A stretch of 64,000 bases of DNA from Calvatia gigantea (Eukaryota; Basidiomycota; Agaricomycetes; Agaricales; Lycoperdaceae), in NCBI GenBank assembly GCA_025093985.1, contig JACAAK010000017.1, positions 1 to 64,000 of the forward strand. Direction: 5' to 3'. The notes beneath the pieces are model-generated. The model saw only the letters and a list, made by a program, of their open reading frames with translations, was not told the DNA's origin and ran no database searches. A program made the position numbers and the translations under genes. Each line of letters opens with the position of its first letter. Position 1 is the first letter of the stretch. Shown here piece by piece: positions 12,328-24,153 of the stretch.

Positions 12328-12644
12328 TGTTGAATTGCCAAACCACTCTGAGACATCCGGAGTGCCATACTGGCCATCAGAGCACCCACTGTCATGCCAG
12401 TTAGACTTGCATGGTGGGCACCTATTTCGTAGACGGACACTTAACATAGTGCTGTGACTCTTAGATACACAAAGTTTTCATGTATGACCCTGCCTTATGA
12501 TATTGCTTAAGTACCATAGTCTCATTAGCTGAATACCTCAGTTCTCATGTATATAACGAGTTACTGAGGTATGTTATCCTTTCTTCTGTAGCCAGACCCA
12601 AGCTCATTCTATCACCAGTTTATACAGGTGACTAATATAGAGTT
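12328..12644 (+). repeat. 5' LTR of Copia X, left part
   Basis: It is nearly identical to the 3' LTR at 40652-41000. It stops at GAGTT (12640-12644), the target duplication of the Y insertion, and resumes at 19967. The two parts total 359 bp against 349 bp for the 3' LTR; the difference is one 10-bp indel near 12620. Confidence 0.92.
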
Positions 12645-13188
12645 TGTTGAATCTCGCCCCATACCACTATGTTGGTTCAGTCTATTTATAGCTGAAACAG
12701 GGTTCGAGTATTTCACCTTCAGAGGGTCGATAATAACGGACCATCACAGACTATGTACGCAGTAGTTGTACTGCCCTTCTGGTAGTCGGTTATACCCTCC
12801 GCATGGAACCTTCTAGTACATGCATCGTACACAGTATGCTCCAATTATGCTACTGGTAGTTAGACCTCACCCATATAAGGGTTTAGAGTGCACAGACCAG
12901 GGATATTAGTATATATACCCTATGTAGCATTGTAGTATGTATGCCCTTTGGCTACGCCCTTTGGCGTAAGACACTATGTCTTCTCTACTCTATGCTAGCT
13001 TCTCTAAGCATCACTTCCCTTCTCCTCAAGACTCTCTGAGTACGCTGGTATAAGCAGGACTATGTCCGCTACCATGCGCCTCTCTTACTGGACCATCTCC
13101 CGGATGAATACGACTACCCTCCACCACTGACACTTACACGCTTAGGTAGTGTGAACTTATATTGGGATGTCTACTCATTCTCTCAACA
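12645..13188 (+). repeat. Y LTR, forward (chimeric)
   Basis: A 544-bp LTR from TGTTGAATCTCG to CTCTCAACA, matching the solo LTR at 39009-39553. Because the inner target duplication lies inverted just after it, it is probably a hybrid of Y1 (start) and the flipped end of the Y2 left LTR. Confidence 0.85.
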
Positions 13189-13193
13189 TAGTG

Positions 13194-13551
13194 AAGCTAG
13201 CGTAGAGCAGAGAAGACATAGTGTCTTATGTCAAAGGGCGTAGCTCGAAAGCCTTACATACTACAATGCTACATAGGGTATATATACTAATATCCCTGGT
13301 CTGTGCACTCTAAACCCTTATACGGGTGAGGTCTAACTACCAGTAGCATAATTGGAGCATACTGTGTACGACGCATGTACTAGAAGGTTCCATGTGGAGG
13401 GTATAACTGACTACCAGAAGGGTGGTACAACTACTGCGTACATAGTCCGTGATGGTCCATTATTATCGACCCTCTGAAGGTGAAATACTCGAACCCCGTT
13501 TCAGCTATAAATAGACTGAACCAACGTAGTGGTACGGAGTGAGATTCAACA
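13194..13551 (-). repeat. Y2 left LTR, partial, inverted
   Basis: This is the reverse complement of roughly the first 358 bp of the Y LTR. With 12645-13010 it forms a large inverted repeat around a 180-bp spacer. It is the 3' LTR of the inverted Y2 element. Confidence 0.85.
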
Positions 13552-16500
13552 CTCCTCCTCACTTGAAGGGGGGAAGATTAACGCTTCAATAATCTAGCAG
13601 TATTGAAACCAGACTTAGACATTGGAATCTTCAACAAAAGAGCGGCAGAGCCGATCATCAATTGTCAGAGTCATCAATGATCATGCGGAATTAACCAGCT
13701 TTTGAAAGTTGGAAAGAAGCCTGTAGCGGAGAGGAATTGATGCTAGTGTTTGCTATGATGGCCATAAAGGATGCAACGACAATTGCTTTGAGCTATCAAA
13801 TGTCCTTTAACTCAACTTTTAAACTCCCGCGACTAACTCACTGTGGCTTTCACCTAAGAGTAAGGAGTAGGAAAGCCTAAGGAGGCTCCTCCAGAAATTG
13901 TAAACAGCAATTCTTTTGAAGCATTCAACAAATCTGTTTTTCTGCGTAGGTGCGAAATACAAAAACCATTTTTGCTGATGCAAAATCCTAAGTGATAAAT
14001 CATTGGTCACTAATCCAGCGTGCGATTATTGTGAGATCAGGAAAGTGGCAGTATTAAGCCAGCATAACCAAGGCCGTCACTTTGCGGTTATGTAGATCAA
14101 TCAACTGCGGCAGTCACTTGAGCCAGTGAAGCAATGATGCTACAAGCCTTGTTCTGATTTTAACTCGAACAAATTCCAAATTAATGGATTCGCAAATGGA
14201 AGTGGTCTCATGCAATTTTCCTCCATGCAAAAGGCATTTCGGCCGATGCAGATTAAGGATTCAGTCCCAAGGAATGCATACACACTCTTTGTTATTTCCC
14301 ATCAACTCCAAAAAGGAGGGAGGAACAATTAAGTCCCTTATTTGTTTTTCCATACAGCTCTGAAGAGGTGGAAGGATCTTGAAATTGACCCCGTATATTT
14401 TTTTGGACTCTTGATTTGAGGCGGATGGATAAATTCCACATAGATGTTTTACTGTAGACTCGTAAAGAGGCGGAAGGTTACATTCAAAACCTATGAAGTT
14501 TTTCCTCGATCTTGTAAAAGAGAGAAAGGATCGTTAGACCCTATCTTATTTTTATCTTGCGAAAGGAATAAGTTCCTGCCATATTTTTACAGTCGACTCT
14601 TGAATGAGTATGAAGGAATATGTTCCTGATTTGTTTTATCCAACAACTCGTAAGAGGTGGAAAGGTAAAAGCATAAACCTTATAATATTTTCTCCTACAG
14701 CTCGTTAAAGGAGGAAGGAATAATTTCCTAATGTTATTTTTGCCCAAGACGCTCATCTTGAGATGTCGGCGGGGATAACTCCCCATTTGTTTTATCAGCA
14801 ACTCGTGAGAGGCGATAGGAACAATTGAAAGTCCTATGAATATATTTTTCCAGCGACTGTGGCGGAAAGGAATATTTCTAAACCTAATATTTTTATCCAA
14901 GCGTCTTCGTATGAAGGTGGAAAGGAATATTGTATCCTTTGTGTTTTCCCCATCAACTCCAAAGAGGAGGGCTCGCGATGATGTAGGAATCAGTATCATG
15001 TTGCGGCAATTGCTCGAGCCAGCTAGTTGCAAGGCCGTTAGACTTTATTGCCAAAGCGAGGTCGACGAAGTGGTTTTGGAATATGCGGATAAAATCCAGC
15101 GTAATTGTATGAAGGCGGATTAAATCCAGCTCAATCAAGGATTTAAAGATTCCTACCATGTAACACATATAGTGCTCGTCTGGTGTCATTCAAACTCTCT
15201 TCTTATCTGGTAAGCCGAAGCCTGTCAGATTATTCCAGTGTATCTTCTCATCCAGTCTGCAAAAGCAGTTTTGTTATCAACGCTAAGCATATCTCACATG
15301 CGCGGGTAACTGGAGAATTGAATCACAAAAGCGATGCCTTCAACTTTAATGAAGTTCCTTTGCTGTGAAGCGCAGGATAAGGCAGTCATCGGATTTTGGA
15401 GTAAGAATACTGTATCCATTGTTCTCCTCCATGCTTTTCAGCATGTTAAGTTTCCTAACACATGTTACTCAATCGTATCGCTTTTTAGGGCTTAGAGAGT
15501 GTTTATCATGTTACGAACCACCATGGCACACATCAATTAAGATGGACCGGCGAAGTGTAGCCTTTGAAAGCTTTAATCGTATGTGGTTATTCACCGGCGA
15601 TTAAGAACTTGTTTTACTGTACTCCTCCCTCAGCGACGAGTGTTTTCGATTTAAATGTCAACACACATTGTCAATGGCGGATCATTATTGATGCAATTCC
15701 AGAAATAAAAGAATTTTTCTCACAAGTTTGTTAAGCTATGCGAGGCGAAAGCTCATATGGAGGTATAACCATCACATATTTTTAGGATGATTTATCCGAG
15801 CTGTTGCACTTTTCTGGTAGACGCTAGCATGAACGCATAGCAAGTCTTATGCTTGTCCAACTCTAGTCGGTGAGCCCAAATGAGTTCTTCTTGAAATTGA
15901 ACGCCTAATCCATTATAGTCTACCTATAGGTGACCCGCGTAATGAACGGTGTGGTCTTTCCTAGTCAGATTCAATTGTGCAATGCATATCAACCAGCATT
16001 TTATTCTATAACTCCTCCACAACGGTCGTTCCACCTAAGTGGCGACACAGAAGTGTGGTGTGTTAAAAGCGGTAGATATCCTGTAAAGGATGCGCATATC
16101 TTGCATTAAATTGGCGAATATGTCAGCGTAAGACATAGGATATGGTGGGCGGAGATTTCTCGAATGGAAATGAAAAGGAATCAGGAGGTGATTGTGGAGT
16201 ATAGTGGAATATATCCCGCGACATCCAAAGATGGCGGATAAAGAAATGTAGCAACTTCTTGCTTCGTGCAGGTTTTGCTCTCTTCTTTGCAAATGAACTG
16301 GTTTTTACTGCTATCCAGTTCCTGAATCATGACGTTTAAGGGTATATTCCCTCATCGAGTAAGGCATCCAAATGTGGATTGTTCATAGAACGTTAAGCCT
16401 TTCTGTGTGCCGCTTGAACTCGTAAGTTCTCGTTAATCAAACGATCGAGGTATGTTACATCTCGAATAAGCGATCATGTTTGGGCAGTCATCATGTTAAC

Positions 16501-19237
16501 TGATGCGCCGCGAAGCCAAACCCACAGTACAGAACCAAATTAATGGTTTATCCTTTGATTTACACAATTAAGTGCCTTCCACTTTAAACGCTTGGACTGG
16601 CACGTTACACTCTAGTCAACGCTAACTATCACTGAGACGGGTAAGACTTCCCCGTTGCCATAAAGCTTTTAGGCTCTCAAAGTGTAGTGCGGATCAGTCT
16701 CTTTACATCAACCATTGCGAAAGCATTGGGAGTAAGAGGTTTAAGTGGGTTCTTCATGCCACGAATGTTTGCTATTGCTCTTGTTTAGACAAACTCTCCT
16801 CCATAATCAGTTGCGGCATTGGCCATTGCCCGCTATACTGTAGAGGTTTCTCTAATGAATCTTAGAGCCTCATAACTTCTTTCGAAGGAGGGCAACTATC
16901 ATCATGAGATGAGGAGTCATAGAGTAGCGTCGTAATAGACGACTAGCAATTCCATCAAGTCTGAGTATTATGCTCAAGGACGAGGATATTCGTATAAAAG
17001 ATTCTGGATAAAGGTACTGATGCAATTTCCCTTGTGAAATAATCCAGAGTGGCAATGAAATAATGCAATCATCTCGACAAGTCATAAAGGACGAGTGGAG
17101 AAGGCATAATCATGGGAAGTTCTGTTCGATGATGTCAAACGATATAGTCTAGTAGGCGTAATGTTCAACAACCAGGCATCTCCTTGCTTATAATTGCAAG
17201 TTCGTGTACAACGATGAGATTGGGTGAACTAATACAGCTCTTCATGACTTATTGCAAAGGTGGTGACCTTTAACGATTGCCTCAAAAGCATTACACTCGA
17301 GGACATACGTTATAAGATTTTCTCGATATAGATCGGCCGCACACTAATGTGGCGCTACAAATCTTTCATCCCTAATGTCATAGACTAATGCTGGAATGTG
17401 AAAGCAGTTCAGATACTTGTCGTTCCCATAGGATTCCAGTTTCTTGCCTCAAGCCTAATATAGAGCAGCGAGGACTAAGAATTAAATCTGGTGACACAGT
17501 GCTGAAGCTCAACCGTTATACGTTGGGAGCTATTCTGCTAATTCCTAGATGTGTCGTAATTTCCTTTCTTTGTAATGATGCGATTCACGAGATCCTTGAA
17601 AGGATATTCTTCTCAAGTGAATAGAGCGATTTGCTCCCGCTATCATCTTCATATGATCCATAAGGATTTCTCACTTGTTGCGTAGAAAAGGATTTATAGC
17701 CAGCGCTTACATCTCACACAGCACACCATTATTCGTAGCATTTATCAAGGAGTATGAAGTCAAAAGTACTACCGTATTTCCTTCCATTGGTATCAAGGTC
17801 AGCGACATCTAAAGATGGCGACTCAAGAACTCCTCTGGCGCCTAGCTCCATAAAGAGCGGTCTAAAGGATTTCTTAAGGAATTCGTCAGCGTGTTGCATC
17901 GTATGGTGTTATACACATCCTCTTTCTCAATTATAGTTGCTAAATGGTGCACTCAAGTCCTAATAGTGGACGGCAACTTCCATAAAGTCAAACTTCTTTA
18001 AAGCAATCATTGTATTTCTGTAGTTGGCGGACAAAGCATTTTTAACATGCTTGTCCATGCTCTGACTTAAAACAGGTCTTCAAACTTGGGCACGTGAACA
18101 TGCGCTTAACACAAGTGAAGTAACGTTGATGCTAGAAGCAGGGCGCGATATATAGCGACGCAGCTCCTCTATAAGAGAAATAGTATATGGCGGCAATCGC
18201 TCGAGCCAGCGGCATATTTAAACTATATTCTGAAGTTTTTCCTGAAACGACATAATGGCAGTATTACCAGCTCATTATCCTTCTTCTCTTATTTCCCAGC
18301 TGCAAGGACGCAATTAGCATTCTTCTCCTTGCTATCTTCTTTGGATATTTTTGCGAATACTGCAAGTGCTGCTGCTATTGGCGTAATGCCATGGTTTTAT
18401 TGGTGCTGCAAGCCTTGTGGCCGCTGTCTTCCATACCAGCATAAGCGCTGCAAATGCAGCGGCCCACTGCCTTAGCATGGCATAAAGCGCTTATAGCGCA
18501 TGAGCTATCCGTAGAAAGAATGAAGTGGTAGTCGAATAGATGTGGAAGGGATAAAGCGTTGAAGCTTGAAGCGAAGAAACAAATGATGGACTTCTCAAAG
18601 ATATTTTCTATATCCCAGCTTTATTTGATTAAGCGGGCCTTAGCGGTTTATTACTGCCAGCTTAAGTGAGTCAAATAGCTCAGGTATATGCTCGTGGTGT
18701 GTTTTGAATCAAGGCGGGACTTGCCCAATCGACTTGAAACACAAGAACACAAGGCTTATAATTTGCCTGACACTGCGGTATTTATTGCGGTCACGAAGAC
18801 CAGCTAATTAACCAGCAAAGTGGAGCATAGTGCTCAGCATAGATGATACATCATATAGTAAATTACTGAGGTGGATCTGAAGAGAATCCCAGAAAGCCCA
18901 AAGCGTCATTGTTGATCAGAGAGAGAATACCAGAACAGAGGTGGAGCAACCATAGCGGAACAGTTCTGCTGCAACCCAGAATGGGGAGTGGACCTAAAGC
19001 GGTCGAACCAGACTGGAGATAATGGTTTGCCAGATCAAAAACCAAGAATGGGTAACAATGTGTCAGCATTATGTAGGACTGCTGTGCATAGTGCACGCGT
19101 TCTCAACATGGGTCAGACAGGGTATCAAGTGGACCAAAGGCACCACTGTCTCCCAGGTTGAAAGTGACTGTAGCCTCCTCAAACTCTACCAGCATTGCTA
19201 ATGCAGTCCGAGTGAGCGGCGGTCGGGGCCCATAACC
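13552..19237 (-). mobile_element. Non-coding interior of Y2 (LARD-like)
   Basis: This is 5.7 kb between two inverted Y LTRs. On the minus strand it starts with the primer-binding site GGTTATGGGCCCCGACC next to the right LTR and ends with a purine run (GTGAGGAGGAG) at the left LTR, so the reverse-transcription signals are in place. No gag, protease, integrase or RT motif was found in any frame; the longest frame is 163 codons without recognisable domains. Short degenerate words recur, such as GCGGCAATCGCTCGAGCCAG near 18187 with variants near 15003 and 14107, and CATCCAAAGATGGCG near 16217 and 17806. The layout fits a large retrotransposon derivative that depends on proteins from a related Copia element. 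Confidence 0.7.
14285..14975. repeat. Degenerate tandem array inside Y2
   Basis: About ten units of roughly 60-75 bp share the pattern T-run, a CAACTCG-like word, then AAAGAGGTGGAAGGA and a short AT-rich block ending in TTCCTAA. Units differ strongly but keep their order. It resembles diverged tandem repeats and is not coding. Confidence 0.6.
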
Positions 19238-19781
19238 TGTTGAGAGAACGAGTAGACATCCCAATATAAGTTCACACTACCTAAGCGTGTAGGTGTCAGT
19301 GGTGGAGGGTAGTCGTATTCATCCGGGAGACGGTCCAGTAAGAGAGGCGCATGGTAGCGGACATAGTCCTGCTTATACCAGCGTACTCAGAGAGTCTTGA
19401 GGAGAAGGGAAGCGATGCTTAGAGAAGCTAGCATAGAGTAGAGAAGACATAGTGTCTTACGCCAAAGAGCGTAGCCAAAGGGCATACATACTACAATGCT
19501 ACATAGGGTATATATACTAATATCCCTGGTCTGTGCACTCTAAACCCTTATACGGGTGAGGTCTAACTACCAGTAGCATAATTGGAGCATACTGTGTACG
19601 ACGCATGTACTAGAAGGTTCCATGTGGAGGGTATAACTGACTACCAGAAGGGCAGTACAACTACTGCATACGTAGTCCGTGATGGTCTGTTATTATCGAC
19701 CCTCTGAAGGTGAAATACTCAAACCCCATTTCAGCTATAAATAGACTGAACCAACGTAGTGGTACGGAGCGAGATTCAACA
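19238..19781 (-). repeat. Y2 right LTR (5' LTR of the inverted element)
   Basis: A complete 544-bp inverted Y LTR from TGTTGAGAG to GATTCAACA as read on the plus strand. It is followed by the inner target duplication CACTA and then by the tail of the Y1 LTR (to 19961). Confidence 0.9.
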
Positions 19782-19966
19782 CACTAAGCACCACTTCCCT
19801 TCTCCTCAAGACTCTCTGAGTACGCTGGTATACTATGTCCGCTACTATGCGCCTCTCCTACTGGACCGTCTCCCAGATGAATATGACTACCCTCCACCAC
19901 TGACGCCTACACGCTTAGGTAGTGTGAACTTATATTGGGATGTCTACTCGTTCTCTCAACAGAGTT

Positions 19967-20008
19967 CTCATGCATATAACGAGTTACTGAGTTTATACAG
20001 TTTCTACA
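19967..20008 (+). repeat. 5' LTR of Copia X, right part
   Basis: The last 42 bp of the X 5' LTR after the Y insertion, ending GTTTCTACA, identical in layout to the end of the 3' LTR at 41000. Confidence 0.9.
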
Positions 20009-20025
20009 GGTTATGGGCCCCGACC
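20009..20025 (+). other. Copia X primer-binding site
   Basis: The sequence GGTTATGGGCCCCGACC directly follows the LTR. It is complementary to the anticodon-arm region of initiator tRNA-Met, as in Drosophila copia, where a tRNA half-molecule primes reverse transcription. The same 17 nt follow the Y2 LTR on the minus strand (19221-19237). Confidence 0.75.
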
Positions 20026-20056
20026 TGTTGCTATTCTAATACAGATTATTGCTTGC

Positions 20057-20793
20057 ATGAACATTATGGCCTCAACCATGAATAATGCTCTTCCCTCTTC
20101 TGTTCCCAAACTCAAGCTGGCAGGTACAAACTGGGCTGTGTTTTTATTCAGGTTCATGACTGAAGTCGAGATGAGAGGCCTCTGGGGCCACTTTGATGGA
20201 ATGAAGAAGCACATGAAGCACCCTGGACCCACCCTGGCCGAGCCCTCACCCTCTGCGAGTACCTCTGGTGCACCAAAGGCACCAGAGGGATCAACAACCC
20301 TTTTACCAACCACTGATGCCATTCTGACACCTCCTGCACCTACAGTCACCCAGAAGATGATTGATATATGGGACCAAAACAAGTGCATCACGAGATCCCT
20401 GTTATTCCAAAAAATCCCTAACTCAACCCTTATGACCATTGCTCAGTGCTCCAGTGTCAAAATGATGTGGGACAACATTGTTCAGGAATACACTTACAAG
20501 GGTGCCTTCTTACAGGCATGCCTTCGCCACGACTTCATGGCATCCCATTGCCCAGACAAGGGTGATATTCAACTCTTCTTGAATGGCCTTAGTGCAAAGC
20601 GAAACAAGTTGTCGGCTGTCGGTGTCCAAATTAGTGATAATGACTACTGAAGCACAGTTATATCTTCCCTATCTCATTGGCTCTCAAATTTCACATCTGG
20701 ACAGCTCTCGGCCACCTGTCTTCACTCATTCCTTAACCATACTATAGACCCTGATATCTTGATCATTCTGATCAGTGATGAATGGGAGCACAC
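20057..20793 (+). pseudogene. Copia X gag, N-terminal part
   Basis: A UBN2/Retrotran_gag_2-type Gag frame starting at ATG 20057, with the KLAGTNWAVFLFRF and WDNIVQEYTYKG stretches. A TGA at 20648-20650 stands where the frame needs an Arg codon (CGA). The frame is cut at 20793 by the Gypsy insertion (target duplication ACAC, 20790-20793) and resumes in frame at 28734. Confidence 0.85.
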
Positions 20794-21502
20794 TGTGGAG
20801 ACTGTACATCGGCTGCCTTCGGAATGGCACCCAACGAGCATCTCACACTAATCAGTCCACCCTCCGAAGATTTCGTCACCCGACCATTCATCGATCCGTC
20901 GCCGATCCGCTTGTTCCTCGCTCACTACACAACCGTCCATTTCACCTGCCATACATCATGTTTTAGACCACTACCCACTTTAATAAAATTTCACCACACA
21001 TCTTTCTCGTTACCGACATTTTTTTTCTAATTCAGACTCTTCGCCTCCGTAGTCGCACATTCACTTGTTGTATTTCAAAAATTTCAACATTTTACCACAG
21101 TTCCCTAGCCTAACCTTCATTATACTAACTCAACTCATTTGCTATACAGATTCAGTATTTGTAGATAACCGTAGAAATTGAACACCAGACAAGTTGTCTA
21201 CAGTATAAATACAGTCGAGCCAGTAGAGGCTCGACACCTAGTAATTGGATACCCACTTTTCTCGCTCTCGAAGTCTCGCTCCAAACTCTCTCAGCATTGT
21301 CTCTCATTGTCAGTTGCTCTCTCGTTGACTCTCAGTCCACGCTCATTCTGAACTCTTGTCTTCAACGACACCATCACTCTCACTCCTCGTTCTCTTGTGT
21401 TCCCGGCCTCTGTCTCTCCCTTCCTGGACCTGGTTTCGAAGCCTTGTGACTGACAGACGCAGTCATACCCTATTTTCGTTGAACTGCCACCTCATCTCTT
21501 CA
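20794..21502 (+). repeat. Gypsy 5' LTR
   Basis: 709 bp, TGTGGAGACTG to TCTTCA. It differs from the 3' LTR by scattered transitions, many at CpG sites (for example around 20885-20925), so the two copies have diverged since insertion. Confidence 0.94.
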
Positions 21503-21504
21503 AC

Positions 21505-21524
21505 TGGAGCCCACTGCGAGGGGC
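21505..21524 (+). other. Gypsy primer-binding site
   Basis: TGGAGCCCACTGCGAGG begins two bases after the LTR, and TGG pairs with a tRNA 3' CCA end. I cannot name the tRNA from sequence alone. Confidence 0.5.
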
Positions 21525-21708
21525 TTCAAACCACTTATTATCCAGAATTCCACGGAACCTCGCTCACGAGGTCACCTTCTCACTCCATAACCCGAATAAC
21601 CTATCCAACGATACAATCACAACCGTAGAAGAATTCTTTTCGTTTGCACCATCTAATACCAGATCAAATTCTGATATATTCCTGCACTGGAGCTGGCTTA
21701 CATCATCC

Positions 21709-24153
21709 ATGGCCTCGCAGGAACCCTTTCGACTCGACTTTGCTCATGATGGCGATGTCTATGCTGGCGTCGTTTCCCAAGGACTCGTATCCCCACCTCA
21801 AAATAAAGCTGGACCCAGCAACCAACCACTAGCACCACGTCCCGATCACCCCCGTCCTCCAACACCTCCACGACAACAGCAACAACTGCCAGCCTACAAC
21901 CAGGGCAATGCACATCCAGGACCGCTACAACCACAAGCTCCACCCGGATTACACCAGCGTCCTCCAACACCACCGTGGCATGGCGGCCATGCTCGCCCTT
22001 CTCTGAACCCAGCACGATGGGATGCCTACCCAACTCGATGTGCCCGATCCCCTTCACCACCGAGACACTACTACCAGGCTCCTCCCCCACCAGCTCCTGT
22101 CCGCTACATGCCCAGCCCCTACGACTGATCGGCACCTCGTTTCAATGGACAGCCTCGATCCCTCAAACATTTTTTTGACGAGATCGAAATCCTAGGACAC
22201 GAGTGCAACGTTGCACCTCAGGACCTGATAACCCACACTCTGCGATATCTAGACAGCCGAGATGAAGAAATTTGGAGAGGACCAGCTGTAAACGCACAAG
22301 GAGACTGGAATCTGTTTAAAAACAAGATTATCTCGTACTACCCTGGAGCTGAAGATGAACACCGATACACAATTACAGACCTAGAAATCATAGCTGAGAA
22401 CCAAGCTGTGATCCCAATGAGAGACCGCTTCCAATTCGGTGAGTACTACCGCCAATTCGTAACTAAATCTGACTGGCTACTGGCTCAAGGAGTTATATCA
22501 CGACGAGAACAGAGCAAGCGATTCCTGTCAGGACTCCACGTAGATTTCCGCAACCAAGTTCGCATTCAACTCCACCTCAGTGACCCTTTCCACCCACTTG
22601 ACGACATATGGCCAATGACAGATATTGAACGTGCGGCAAGGTTCTTACTCAACAGCGACAACGGTGGAGCTCCTCTAGCCCTTCCCTCGTTTTCAACTCA
22701 CACAGCACCCTTATATCTGACTGCACCCGCTCCACAACCACCTCAGGAAACATTTGACATGTCATCCATTGAACATTTCCTCGTATCTGATACCTTCCTC
22801 AACAAGCTAGCCGGAAAACTCGGACACTCAGTCCAAGGCCCATCACCAGTCCCTAATTATAACTCGTATCAACGCCCGCCACCACCCGACTGCAAATTCT
22901 GCTCAAACTTGGACCACTACCTGCGATCATGTCAAGAGCTTTCGAAGTACATCCAACAAGGCCTATACATCCGAGATCACACCAATCGCATCTGCCTCCC
23001 AGACGGCACCTTAGTTACCCCACAAATCGCACCAGGACAAAACATCAAGGAACGTATTGACAACTGGCACTGCTCTCGCTCAGCACCCCCTCCTATCGTC
23101 CAAACCAATATCCTCGAAGCCATACCCACTCCTTCACAAACACCACAACCGCCCATATCCTCCCACATATCCTCACACTTCAATGCCACTATACAAGAAG
23201 AGCAGGAACTACAAATACTCAATACGGTCACAATGGCGGCACTTAAACGCAAGGAAGAGATCCAGAACTGCAACAAAGGTGCTACCAAGGCTCAAAGTGC
23301 TCCAAGAGCCACCAGCCAATCATCAAACAAGCCGAAGCCAAGCCCTGGAACACGAACGGATCAATTCCCAACTCCGGCCAACCCAACTGTGTCTTCACCA
23401 AAACATACCATGCCTGTACCACCGACCTCGAACCAGCCGCAATATCGTTACTCGACACCCATAGAAGATCCTACCCTTAATCAGAATGTCATACAATGCA
23501 GCCTCGATACCCCATTTTCAATAACACTCCAAGAATTCTACTCCGCTGCACCTGAAGCACGAAAGTACATCAAAGACCAGCTCACTACATGACATATACC
23601 CACTGGACCCACAGCTACCATTTCAGCTTATGAGGAAGCACATTCTGATGATATTGACATTCCCCATTCCTTATTCCTCCACCAGCAATCCCTACCCGGC
23701 TCTCTCATAGTAGCCAACCAAGTCGAAGAACTACGAACAATACCCTTAGAGCTCAATGGGAAGCTCACGGTTGATGCTATACTCGACGAGGGATCTCAGA
23801 TTACGGCGATTAGAAGGGACATTTGGGAAAAGCTTACGTTTCCTCTCCTTTCCACTCAAACTATGGTCATGGAAGCTGCTAATTCATCCAAGGACTCCAC
23901 GCTAGGCCTTCTTCGAGACCTCCCAGCTTGCATCAGTCGCAGCACATTCTACCTACAAGTCCAAGTTGTTGAAAATGCGTCATACGAAATGCTACTCGGC
24001 CGTCCATTCCTTACACTTACTGAAGCCCGAACACACCACTACACCAATGGCGACTCACACCTCACACTCATTGATCCCAATACCCATGATACCTTCACTA
24101 TACCAACCAGACCATGTATCCACCACTCCCTTCAGTCCAGCTCGGGTTTTTAA
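21709..24153 (+). pseudogene. Gypsy gag-protease
   Basis: One frame from ATG 21709 to TAA at 24151-24153, with TGA stops at 22126 and 23590. The N-terminal region is Pro-rich, followed by capsid-like sequence (RSLKHFFDEIEILG, FLSGLHVDFRNQVR). A zinc knuckle CKFCSNLDHYLRSC (CX2CX4HX4C) lies near 22890-22935. The retropepsin-like domain has DEGSQITAIRRDIW in place of the usual D-T/S-G, near 23787. The pol frame overlaps the end in another frame from about 24114, so gag-protease and pol are joined by a frame change whose nature (programmed or mutational) is unclear. Confidence 0.85.

Larger units (their letters stand above)
12645..19961. mobile_element. Y1/Y2 composite insertion in the X 5' LTR
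   Basis: It is flanked by the 5-bp target duplication GAGTT (12640-12644 and 19962-19966). I read it as a forward Y solo LTR (Y1; start at 12645, tail 19782-19961) hit by a complete inverted element of the same family (Y2). The inner duplication is CACTA: direct at 19782-19786 but reversed (TAGTG) at 13189-13193, showing that the left part was later flipped. A further Y solo LTR lies at 39009-39553. Confidence 0.8.

Noticed and set aside
11827..12447. 206-codon minus-strand frame as one complete small gene
   Set aside because: Its first 40 codons are LTR sequence of Copia X; only the part below 12327 belongs to a host gene.
12645..13188. Separate full solo LTR next to an unrelated inverted LTR
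   Set aside because: The reversed TAGTG duplication and the matching 360-bp arms are explained better by an inversion.
14541..15032. 163-codon minus-strand frame inside Y2 as a gene
   Set aside because: It coincides with the degenerate repeat array, has repeated Lys/Arg/Ser-rich pieces from the units and no domain.
21698..22135. 145-codon minus-strand frame antisense to Gypsy gag
   Set aside because: Shadow of the Pro-rich gag N-terminus, Val/Arg-rich and not protein-like.
24114..24153. Programmed frameshift site between Gypsy gag and pol
   Set aside because: The overlap exists, but the element is mutated and no slippery sequence is clear, so I do not claim it.
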